NCBI GenBank assembly: GCA_027946555.1
Contig: JAPEVC010000295.1
Coordinates: 1-37,559 of the forward strand
Direction: 5' to 3'
DNA: 37,559 nucleotides
Origin: Gnomoniopsis sp. IMI 355080
Lineage: Eukaryota; Ascomycota; Sordariomycetes; Diaporthales; Gnomoniaceae
Shown: in pieces, positions 19,357 through 29,500 of the stretch
Position numbering within the stretch: the first letter of the stretch is position 1
Layout of the letters: every line of letters begins with the position of its first letter
Notes under the pieces: generated by a model
The model's database searches: none
Told to the model about the DNA's origin: nothing
What the model saw: only the letters and a program-made list of their open reading frames with translations
Made by a program: the position numbers and the translations under genes

Positions 19357-20856
19357 ATGTTATTATCCAGTTTATTGTTAATACCCATTTTAGGTATTTT
19401 TTTAATATATAGTACTACATCTTATGGTATAGGTGTAGCTACACTTGATTTAGATAATACAAGACAATATGAAAATAATACATACTATAAAAGAATTGCT
19501 TTTGGAACTTCAATTATTAATTTAATAATTTCTTTAGTAATTTATATTTCATTTGATTTTAGTAGTAATCAGTTTCAATTTGTACAAGAACATTACGATA
19601 TGAGTTATTTTGATATTTATTTAGGAATAGATGGGCTATCTATTTACTTTGTTTTATTAACTACAATAATAATGCCTATAGCTTTATTATCTAACTGAAA
19701 TTCTATAACAGAAAATATCAAATCTTATTTGATAATTATGTTATTATTAGAAACATTATTATTGGCTGTATTTTTAGTTTTAGATATCTTATTATTCTAT
19801 ATATTTTTCGAAAGTATCTTGCCTCCTTTATTTTTATTAATAGGTTTATTCGGATCTGGAAATAAAGTAAGAGCAAGTTATTATATTTTTTTATATACGT
19901 TAGGTAGTTCTCTATTTTTATTATTATCTATTTTAACTATGTCTTCTATAATGGGAACTACCGACTTCGATGCTTTATTTAAAACAAATTTTGATTATAC
20001 TACACAAATATTTGTTTTTGTGGGGGTATTTATAGCAATTGCCGTAAAAACACCTACAATATTTTTAAATAATTGATTATTAAGAGCTCACGTTGAATCT
20101 CCTTTAGGTGGAAGTATAGTTCTTGCTGCTATTGTTTTAAAATTGAGTTTATATGGTATATTTAGATTAATATTGCCTATTTTACCTCAAGCTTCATCAA
20201 ACTATACTTACATAGTATATTTAATAGGGGTAATTACTATTATATACGCTAGTTTTAGTACTCTAAGAACTACTGACGTTAAAGAATTAATTGCTTATAG
20301 TTCTGTGTCTCATGCTGCAGTGTATTTAATAGGAGAATTTAGTAATGTTATACAAGGAATAGAAGGAAGTATACTCTTAGGTTTAGGTCACGGATTTGTT
20401 TCTAGTGGTCTATTTATATGTGCAGGTGGAGTTCTATACGATAGATCTGGTACTAGAAATATTGCCTTTTACCGTGGAATGGCACAATTAATGCCTTTGT
20501 TTTCTATATTGTTCTTAATTCTTAGTTTAGCTAATTGTGGAACTCCTTTAACTTTAAATTTTGTAGGTGAATTTATGTGTTTATACGGTACATTTGAAAG
20601 ATTACCTATACTAGGTGCTTTTGCCGCTTCTTCTATTGTGTTTTCAGCTGCTTACAGTATGTATATGTTTAACAGAATAGCTTTTGGTGGTTCTTTTAGT
20701 TTGTTCCTTGAACAAGGTATTTCAGATTTAACTAAAAGAGAATTTTTTGTTCTTTTTGTTTTAGTTTTCTTCACTGTTTTATTTGGTATTTACCCTTCTT
20801 TTATTTTAGATGGTTTACATTATAGTGTTTCTACTTTAATATATAGTATAGGTTAA
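19357..20856 (+). CDS. nad4: NADH dehydrogenase subunit 4
   Basis: 499 residues, no intron, many hydrophobic helices. It has family motifs such as GIDGLSIYFVLLTT, RAHVESPLGGS and AYSSVSHAAVYLIG, read with UGA as Trp. It is a proton-pumping antiporter-like subunit of complex I. The ATG at 19357 was chosen because it gives a conventional MLLSSLLLIP start; the frame stays open a few codons upstream without another ATG. The gene follows nad1 by 131 bases. Confidence 0.95.
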
Positions 20857-21283
20857 TATATAAATATTGCATAATTTCAATCAAGTAATTAGATAACAGG
20901 GTATAGGAAAAATTTTAATAAAGCTATACCCCCCCTTTAATTTCATCATATTAAGTATAAGATAAACTAAAATTTCGGCTCCGCCGCTCCCTGCCTTTAA
21001 AATTCTATGCGGAGCAATAAATTTAATGTGGCTATATTTTCGCTTTGCGAAAATAAAGGGGGTAAATTTTTATAATTATATCTATAAATTCAAAAGTGGT
21101 ATATAAAAAATATACTTTCATAAAAAATATAAATAATGAAAATATTATATTTTTAATAATATGCATATGATACATAATAGAGTTATTTATGTTTAATAAA
21201 GAAATTAATTTCTTTATTAAATTATTAGTTGTTTTCAGTTTAATTTTCTCTAGCTGTTAATTATAAATATCAAAACTTACAAA
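20857..21283. other. nad4-cob spacer
   Basis: 427 bases, AT-rich, holding the second copy of the 95-base dispersed repeat (20976-21072) and an inverted repeat of AATAAAGAAATT/AATTTCTTTATT at about 21195-21220. No gene. Confidence 0.6.
20976..21072 (+). repeat. Dispersed 95-base repeat, copy B
   Basis: CGGCTCCGCCGCTCCCTGCC...GCTATATTTTCGCTTTGCG...GGTAAATTTT, nearly identical to 10421-10515. Confidence 0.8.
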
Positions 21284-23716
21284 ATGAGAATATTAAAAAG
21301 TCATCCTTTGTTAAAATTAGCTAATGGATATATTATAGATGCTTCACAACCAAGTAATTTAAGTTATATGTGAAATTTTGGTTCATTATTAGCTGTTTGT
21401 TTAATAATTCAAATAGTAACAGGAGTAACTTTAGCAATGCACTACAATCCTAGTGTATTAGAAGCATTTAACTCCGTAGAGCATATTATGAGAGATGTAT
21501 CTAACGGATGATTAATTCGTTATTTACACGCTAACACAGCTTCAGCTTTCTTCTTCTTAGTGTACTTACACATGGGGAGAGGGATCTACTATGGATCTTA
21601 CAGAGCTCCAAGAACATTAACTTGAGCTATTGGAACTATAATATTTATTGCTTTAGTTGTTACTGCTTTCTTGGGTTTTTTTGAATATAGCCCAAAATGG
21701 TGCGAATATATAAATTATTATGATTATTCATGTCTGTCTTTTTATGGCGCGGGAGTGTTAATTAATCCGAGTCCTTATGTTGAAAAATTTTTAAAAGAGA
21801 AAAACTTAAATCCTGTTTTTATTTATGAAAATCTTGGTAATCAGGATATTCAAAAAAAAATTAAAAAAGATTGTGAAAGTATTAGTGGTATTTATTTAAT
21901 TTTAAATAATATTACTGGAGATTATTATGTAGGGTCAGCTTCTACTAATAAAATATATAGTAGATTTTATAGACATTTAATAAATTTTACAGGTAGTAAG
22001 ATAGTTAAGTTAGCTGTAAAGAAGTACGATTTAGTTAATTTTTCTTTTATTATTTTGGAGTTATTCCCAGAAAAAGTTAATGTAGAAAATAATAAACAAT
22101 TGTTAGATTTAGAGGATTTTTATTTAAAAACTTTATTGCCTAACTATAATATATTAACGGAGGCTGGTTCAAGTTTTGGTTATAAACATACAGACATAAC
22201 TCGAATACAAATGAAGACTAATTATAGCGAAGAACGTCGTACAGCTATAGGTAATTTAAATAGGGGTAAGTTTTTAAGTGAAGAAACTAAAAATAAATTG
22301 AAAGAAAAAGCTTTAGCTAGAACAGAACCCCGTGTATTATCTAAAGAATTTTTAGATACTATGAAAAATAATTCAAAAGCTATTGTATTATACAATATAA
22401 GTAATAGAACAGTTTATGGGGAATATGATAGTATATTAGAAGCATCTAAAAATTTAAATTGTAACGAAAAAACTATCCGAAGGGCTCTCAAAACAGAGAA
22501 AAAAGTATTATTGAGACGTTGAATAGTTGAGTATAAATAATTATATGTTTGTACCATAGTCCCACGAGTTAAAAATTTTTATGCAACTTCTAGAAGAAAA
22601 TAAAAATTAAAGTGGAATAACCTGACAGGGATATTGAAGAAATATTTTATTTCTTTGGCGACATATAGTGAAAACGATCAAAAGATTAGGATACGGTGAG
22701 GAAAAGTATGCACGCATATTTCGTACGTACGCAATAAAACCACTTAATAAGAGATCGTCGGTTACCTAGATAATCGCGACAGACTGGGTCACTAATGGGT
22801 GGCTGAAATGCTGCTTAATGCACAGTCGGAACTTTTAGTTAGATTCCTATAACTAATAGAATATACGAATTCAAAGTTATTCTAGCTTATTAATATACTT
22901 TATTAATGAGTAAGTTTGTATGTTTTACCTTACGGACAAATGAGTCTATGAGGTGCTACAGTTATTACAAATTTAATTAGTGCTGTTCCATGAATAGGGC
23001 AAGATATAGTAGAGTTCATCTGAGGTGGTTTTAGTGTAAACAATGCCACTTTAAATAGATTTTTCGCTTTACATTTTGTATTACCATTTATTTTAGCTGC
23101 ATTAGTATTAATGCACATGATTGCTTTACATGATACAGCGGGATCTGGAAACCCTTTAGGTCTTTCAGGTAATTATGATAGAGTACCTATGGCTCCTTAC
23201 TACTTATTTAAAGATTTAATTACTATATTTATCTTTATTTTTGTATTAAGTATATTTGTATTCTTCATGCCTAATGTTTTAGGAGATAGCGATAATTATA
23301 TAATGGCAAATCCAATGCAAACTCCTCCAGCTATCGTTCCTGAGTGATATCTTTTACCATTCTACGCAATCCTTAGATCTATCCCTAACAAATTATTAGG
23401 AGTTATTGCTATGTTAAGTGCAATCTTAATAATATTAGCTTTACCTTTCGTTGACTTAGGTAGATCAAGAGGTTTACAATTTAGACCTTTAAGTAAAATT
23501 GCCTTCTTTGTATTTGTAGCTAATTTTTTAATTTTAATGCAAATTGGTGCCAAACACGTAGAAGATCCATTTATTTTATTAGGACAAATTAGTACTCTTT
23601 TATATTTTGGACATTTCTTATTTATAGTACCTGCTTTAAGTGTATTAGAAAATACTTTAATTGATTTAAGTTATGTTGGTAGCAATTTAAAAAAAAACGG
23701 GGGGTTCAATGAATAG
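21284..23716 (+). CDS. cob: Cytochrome b, two exons
   Basis: Join 21284-21676 and 22919-23716; 396 residues, close to the usual length. Haem-binding histidines lie in LHANTASAFFFLVYLHMGRG (exon 1) and in HFVLPF and LMHMIALHD (exon 2). The quinone-site motif PEWYLLPFYAILRS is present. The junction restores FLG-YVLPYGQMSLWGAT. It is the catalytic membrane subunit of complex III. An ORF of unknown function starts eight bases before the stop codon, and a decayed copy of codons from the region around 23387-23508 lies at 24803-24923. Confidence 0.96.
21677..22540 (+). CDS. GIY-YIG homing endonuclease of cob-i1
   Basis: 287 intron-encoded residues in frame with cob exon 1, one UGA Trp near the end. 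The GIY-YIG module begins SGIYLILNNITGDYYVGSAS (about 21887-21945) and includes LEDFYLKTLLPNYNIL. It is followed by a NUMOD3-like part (FGYKHTDITRIQMK, GKFLSEETKNKLKEK) and a C-terminal NUMOD1/helix-turn-helix unit (AIVLYNISNRTVYGEYDSIL...NCNEKTIRRAL). It looks intact. It would promote homing into intronless cob. Confidence 0.9.
21677..22918 (+). mobile_element. Group I intron cob-i1
   Basis: 1242 bases after the codons for FLG. The endonuclease frame runs from exon 1 for 288 codons, and the core follows it (about 22780-22850, with GCGACAGACTGGGTCAC and GCACAGTCGG pieces). The intron ends in G22918. Confidence 0.87.
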
Positions 23717-24758
23717 TGCAAACAAATTTTTTTCAATTTTTAGTATCAAAATTATAATAACTACATTAATTTCTATTTGATTATTAAGTATATTAGTTGT
23801 CTCCCTGGCTAATCCTTATTTATTGGGTTATACCAATTATTATGATATTATTATAGACTTTTTTAATGTATTATCTATTATATTTTTTCTAACCTGTATA
23901 TATTATATATATAAATTTCTAAACAGTTATAGTCCTAGCTATTACAATATTACAGCTTTATTTTTTAGTATTTACATAGCTCAAGGTATTTATAATGCTT
24001 TTTTTCTTATTAAGGGTTATCCTTTAATATTAACCCTTGCTGATTATTACCGGGATGCTAGCGATAGTTTTTATGATACTTTTCATGATATGGGTTATAA
24101 TCGTATCACGGATGATATGGGTATAATTCTTTTTAATCACTATTTATACCAACATTTAGAAAATGAACCTATGTTATTTTTACCTCATTTAGTGTCTTTA
24201 CCAGAAGATCAATGAGTAAGTACTTTTGCTGCTAATCAAGATATGCTTAAAGACTGTATACTTGAATATAATGCACAGAAAAAAGCAGCTATACTTGACT
24301 CATATCATACATTAGATAGTGTTATTAATAGCGTGGTTGAAAGAGCGATGTCTGAGTTAAATATCAATTTACTTGAAAGACATAGTACTAGTGAATGATT
24401 AGAAGTTTATATTAGAAATTTACAAGATAATCCCATATCATTAAATGGTACTATATATATAGTTAAATATGATAGTGAATTAGGTATACCATTTCTTGTA
24501 GACATGGCTAGTTTTGAAACATTTAACTATGGTTTTAATGGAATGCTTGTTGCTGACCAAACGTTGGATTTTTGAGCTGGTTATAGAGATATGTTTTTAA
24601 GAGGTATTATTAGAGGTGTAATGCAAAAACCTTCCCTTGATATATTAAGCATACACGGTTCTTCATTTCGAAAAGCATTTAAGGTTGAAAAAACAAGGAT
24701 GGAATTTGAAGAGGAAGCCAACAGGCTAAATGCAATAGATTATGATATTTTTAATTAA
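23709..24758 (+). CDS. Unknown 349-residue membrane-type ORF overlapping cob
   Basis: Open in code 4 with several UGA codons read as Trp, from an ATG eight bases inside the cob stop region to TAA at 24756. Three hydrophobic segments are visible at about residues 11-36, 47-71 and 81-111, followed by a ~235-residue mostly polar part with a helical, charged tail. It has no GIY-YIG, LAGLIDADG, polymerase or respiratory-subunit motif that I recognise. Codon use is AT-rich like the host genes, arguing for long residence or constraint. It is flanked downstream by a decayed piece of cob and a plasmid polymerase remnant, so it may have arrived with a mobile unit. Translation could be coupled to cob. 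Confidence 0.65.
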
Positions 24759-24802
24759 TAATAATTCTATTATTTTTATATCCAAATTTAATCTATATTT
24801 TT

Positions 24803-24923
24803 AATAAATTATTAGGAGTTATTGCTATGTTAAGTGCAATCTTAATTATCTTATAATTACCTCTAGTATATTAAGGTAAATCAAGAGGTTTACAATTTAG
24901 ACCTTTAAGTAAAAGAGCCTTTT
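24803..24923 (+). pseudogene. Decayed duplicate of a cob 3' segment
   Basis: About 121 bases closely matching cob 23387-23508 (NKLLGVIAMLSAIL and SRGLQFRPLSK are recognisable), but with two in-frame TAA codons. It follows the unknown ORF by 44 bases, so the ORF sits between the true cob end and this fragment. Confidence 0.88.
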
Positions 24924-25034
24924 ATGGGAAAAGGTAATAGTAGGGTATAGGTGATTTAATGATCTTATACCCCTATTATAAGTTCCTCCTGTTGCATAGT
25001 CCGTGGGACTCAAAAAAAAATATATTTTTTTTTT
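24924..25034. repeat. Spacer with short hairpins
   Basis: Contains ATAGTCCGTGGGACTC (AGTCC/GGACT hairpin), resembling GCATAGTCCTCCGGACTC at about 31588 in cox1-i3, and an A9/T11 inverted repeat at 25012-25034. Confidence 0.5.
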
Positions 25035-25320
25035 GCTGGATCCATTCTTTTACCTTCAACGGTAGCTCCATTATACAATTTCTCATAATCACATATGTTT
25101 AATTCTCTACTATCAAATCCTTTAGCTTTTTTTATTACGGTATCGCCATCGAGAACTAAACAATAAGTTTTATTAGTTATAAAGAATGCTGTTTAACTAT
25201 ACCATGTTCAAGTTTTAATTTGCCCATCTCCTTCTTATCAATCATATTACTATCTAGAGGTTTATCGGTAACATCTATATTAAATCGAGTCATATGATCT
25301 GCAGTAAAATCCATGATAAC
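25035..25320 (-). pseudogene. Remnant of a plasmid-type family-B DNA polymerase
   Basis: Read on the minus strand, two frames give MDFTADHMTRFNIDVTDKPL...KEMGKLKLEHGIVKQ and then, after a frameshift, FFITNKTYCLVLDGDTVIKKAKGF. The pattern of a DKPL segment, G-K-KLE and (F)-I-(S/T)-NK-Y-L-DG.VI.KAKG resembles the C-terminal part of the protein-primed family-B DNA polymerases of linear fungal mitochondrial plasmids. The catalytic motifs are absent, so it is non-functional. It is the only convincing minus-strand coding trace in the window. The identification rests on pattern recognition. Confidence 0.65.
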
Positions 25321-25960
25321 AAGGTTCCATGAGTCCCTCGCCGACAACTGACAGCGATAAAAGGGTAATCATTTATTACGACTAGTAACAAATTTTGTTC
25401 CAGACTAAAACAAAGGTTTTAGTAATGCCTCGCGCAAGCGGTGGGGGGGGGGGGGGATAAGGAAAGTATAAAAACCTAAATACATTCTTGCAAAGTTCAT
25501 AGAGTAGAGAAGACGTTTTCTCCCGTCAATAAAAGATTGAATAGTCTACCTTTTTCGTTTTGACAGGTCGGAAATCGGTTCTCACTCTGTAATGTCGATT
25601 CGAATCGTAGGGAAAATCTGGTCTATTGTAAACTTTTTATTATGGGATATTTTATAATTATAAAACTCTTTTTTTTTTAGTTCCTAGGGGGGATGGTAGT
25701 TAGTTGTAATATCGGTATGTATATTCGTAAATTAACCTGCCTATGATTTAACTTATAATAGTTTTAGGTAGATTTATTTATAATGTATTTATATTTATAA
25801 GTAAAAAAGTGGTGATAAATATTAATAATAATAATCAGCTATTTATTATTTTTCCGGGTTGGGACAGGAATCCATAAATCTTTGTATAAGAAGGGAGACT
25901 ATAAAAAAAAAGATAAATATAATATTTTTATTAAGCTTGGGGCTGAAAAGGTAATGATAT
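25321..25960. other. Spacer with GC cluster, no gene seen
   Basis: Contains CGCGCAAGCGGTGGGGG at 25431-25447, followed by a long G-run, the same core found inside rnl at 2556-2572. The rest is AT-rich with no supportable ORF. Confidence 0.6.
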
Positions 25961-26031
25961 AGATTATGAAGTAGATGGTTTACACTTTGATTGCAAATCT
26001 TAAGTAAGGGGTTCGATTCCTCCATAATCTT
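25961..26031 (+). tRNA. trnC: tRNA-Cys(GCA)
   Basis: The acceptor AGATTAT/ATAATCT and D-stem GTA/TAC are perfect. The anticodon loop TTGCAAA gives GCA, but the anticodon stem TTTGA/TCTTA has two mismatches and the T-stem one. The position between cob and cox1 is the usual place of trnC in filamentous ascomycetes, which supports the call. Confidence 0.8.
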
Positions 26032-26512
26032 TTTAAGTGATTAAAAACTTTCTTAACTAGGGTTTTTACAGTTTTTATCTGGCGCTTGTGGGAAAAATAA
26101 TATAAAAATTCATTTTTTATAACCCCACCGGCCCCGGCCCCCCTTTCTTTATTTATTTACTGGACGGACTGGTGCAACCGTAAATAAGTAGGGTAGGTGG
26201 TTACTAGATAATCTGGTCGATTTAAAAAAAAATTTTTACTCCTGGTTTATACATATAAAATTTTTTTATCTTTATTTGTGTTAATCCTTCTAATGTAAAA
26301 AAGAAAAATCGCCTTAATGCGATTTGATTTTTTTATAAAAAACAAACAGGATCCTGCCTCCTTAGTCTGTAATTTTTTATTATTAATCTACGATACCTCG
26401 ATCGAGGTATCCGTTATTAATAATAAAAAGCTCGATAGCGGGGGTGGGGGCAGATAAATGTTAATTTAATTAAATTAAATTAAGAGTTGGAATTAGCATA
26501 TTCTAATTCTTA
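26032..26512. other. trnC-cox1 spacer
   Basis: 481 bases. It includes a GC patch near 26124-26142, an inverted repeat GCGATTTG/CGCATTAAGGCGAT-type hairpin near 26308-26325, and a perfect 20-base palindrome at 26392-26411 with further pairing arms. TTAAATTAAATTAA repeats lie at 26461-26484 just upstream of cox1. Confidence 0.55.
26378..26425. repeat. Perfect palindrome with extended arms
   Basis: GATACCTCGATCGAGGTATC (26392-26411) is self-complementary over 20 bases. The flanks TATTATTAAT and ATTAATAATA also pair, giving a possible cruciform about 100 bases upstream of cox1. Confidence 0.75.
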
Positions 26513-29500
26513 ATGTTTTTATTCCAGAACTGAATTAAATTATTTATTAATAGGTCCTTTTTAGAAAAAGATGATAGGCTTTTTGTTTCGCGGAAAGAGG
26601 TAAATTCTTTAACTAGTATCAAATCTACAGTATCTGCTTGAACAGAGAGGTGGTTTTGATCTACAAATGCTAAAGATATCGGAACCTTTTATTTAATCTT
26701 TGCACTATTTTCAGGTTTATTAGGTACAGCTTTTTCTGTTTTGATTAGGATGGAATTAAGTGGACCTGGAGTTCAATACATTGCGGATAACCAATTATAT
26801 AATAGTATCATTACAGCTCACGCTATCCTAATGATATTCTTTATGGTTATGCCAGCTTTGATCGGTGGGTTTGGTAATTTCTTAATGCCTTTAATGGTCG
26901 GTGGGCCTGATATGGCATTCCCAAGACTTAATAATATAAGTTTTTGATTATTACCACCTAGTTTAATTCTATTAGTGTTTTCAGCTTGTATTGAAGGAGG
27001 TGCTGGTACAGGGTGAACAATCTATCCACCTTTATCAGGAGTTCAAAGTCACAGTGGACCTAGTGTTGATTTAGCTATATTTGCTTTACACTTATCAGGG
27101 GTTAGTTCATTATTAGGTGCAGTCAATTTCGATTTTTTATTATTATTTAATTATGAAAATTATGACATGTCTGCGTTTTACGCAGACACTTTAAACTATA
27201 GTTGTTTTCTTACTACTAGTGGTAGCTTAATATTAAAAGCTAACTATAGTAGTGAGTCCAAAATTGAGAAGGCGGAGTGTTCAGATTCGGATCTTGAAAT
27301 AAAACAAAAATTGGCTCAAGATGCAAAACAAAAAACAGATTGGGGTCTTATTTTTGGTAGAAAAGGAGATAGTGTTTATGTTCATCAGTTAGCCAAAGCT
27401 CAATTATTAAGTGGTAAACCTGTTACCTTAAAAGTATTAAATAAGATCTTAGCCTTTTCAAATATATTAGTTAATGAAGAAACCTTTAATTCTTTAATTA
27501 ATATGCCTAGATTTACCTTCAATGATTTGCATAAATTAGAGACTAGAAGGTTAATTGATGACAAGCTAGGCTTACCTCATAGTAAAGTACAACAGTGTGG
27601 TGTTTATATATTTAGTCATATAGATACAAATCAAAAATATGTAGGTTCATCTTCACAGTTGGCTCTTAGATTAAGAGGTTATTTAAATAAAACTCATAGA
27701 AGTATAGGTAAATTAATTCCTTTAATTAACGAAAAAGGTTTATCTAGTTTCAAATTAGAAGTAATATGTTTACCTTATTACCCTGATTTAAACCCGGAAA
27801 TAGTATTAGAACAATATTATTTATTGGATCCTTCTTTTAATTTAAATACTATCAAAATTTCAAACAATCCTAGTGGATCTGCAGCCAAACCTTTGTACAT
27901 GTATAATAGGGATAAATCTATTCTTTATTATTTTACTTTTCAACAAAAAGATTTTATATCTAAACTTAATATTGCTCATACTACATTCACTAAACACTTA
28001 ACCAATGGAACTTATTATTTAGGGAAATATTTATTTTTAAGAGAACGAGTAGATACCGCTAAATTTACCAATATGACTCTTCCTGAAATAGCTATAATGT
28101 TAGAACAAGACAGAGTTAACTTTAATAGAAGTAAACCAATTAACAGTTTAAGTAAATCTGTACTATTAATAAACATTGAAAGTCAAGAGGAAATTGTGTT
28201 TGATAGTTTAGGTAAATGTGTAAAGTTCTTCTCAAGTCAAGGTTTGCCTGTTTCCCATACAACTATAGTTAAACGACTAGATACAAATATATCTTATCGC
28301 GGGTATATTTGTAAAACTATTGTCAAAGAATAAAATCATTATAATTATAATTAGTAGTTATGAGGTTGACAAAAAATTTATAACTATATGCTGGAATAAC
28401 CTAATTCTCATGGTTAATAATAGATATGAATATATCTTATTTTATTAATTTCACTTAGGATGATCAGCAGGAAACCAAAACAGTAATATATATTGTGAGT
28501 AGGATCCTCAGAGGCCACACGTTATAGACCGTGTCGATTAATCGATGCGCTTAAGAAATGGTCCAACCATAATAGTAATATTATGTTAATATATTCGCAA
28601 AAACTTGTGAGTGTCATTACTACTGTAGTAAATATGAGAACACCTGGTATAAGATTACACAAACTAGCTCTATTTGGATGAGCTGTAGTTATTACAGCTG
28701 TATTATTATTATTATCATTACCAGTGTTAGCCGGTGGTATAACAATGGTATTAACAGATAGAAATTTTAATACATCATTCTTTGAAACTGCTGGTGGAGG
28801 AGATCCTATATTATTCCAACATCTTTTCTGATTCTTCGGTCATCCCGAGGTTACGTATGTAAGCCTCTTAACGTTGCTATATGCAGGGACTCCTTCGCAA
28901 TATAGTTCTAAATACTCCATCTTAGATGACATAGTTAAAAAGTTAGAACAAAGAAGGAAATCTGCAGGTAACATTATATATATAAAAAATGGAACCTCAG
29001 AGACTTTACGCAACGGAGTTGTAGTTAATTCGGAAAATATAAAACGTGTATCAGATCACGTACCTAAACATTTGAAGCCTCTAAATAATGAACAATTAGG
29101 TTATTATCTAGCAGGATTAATAGACGGGGATGGTCATTTTAGTAGAGCTCTACAATTAGTTTTAGTTTTTAGTTCTCCAGATGCATTTCTAGCTTATTAT
29201 TTAAAAGAAAAATTAGGTTACGGGAATGTAAAAAAAGTAAAAGATAAAAATGCATACCTTTTAATAGTATCTAATAAAGAAGGTATGTTACGTGTAATTA
29301 ACTTGATAAACGGTAAATTAAGAACAGAACACAGATTTAATCAAGTAGTTAATAATGTATTAAGCGATATGAGGTATACAGATCAAAATATTAATTTTAC
29401 TAAGGATTCAAGTAAAAATTTTGATAACCACTGATTAGCTGGTTTTTCTGATGCGGATGCTAGTTTTCAAATAAAAATTATTAAACGTATTACCAGAAAT

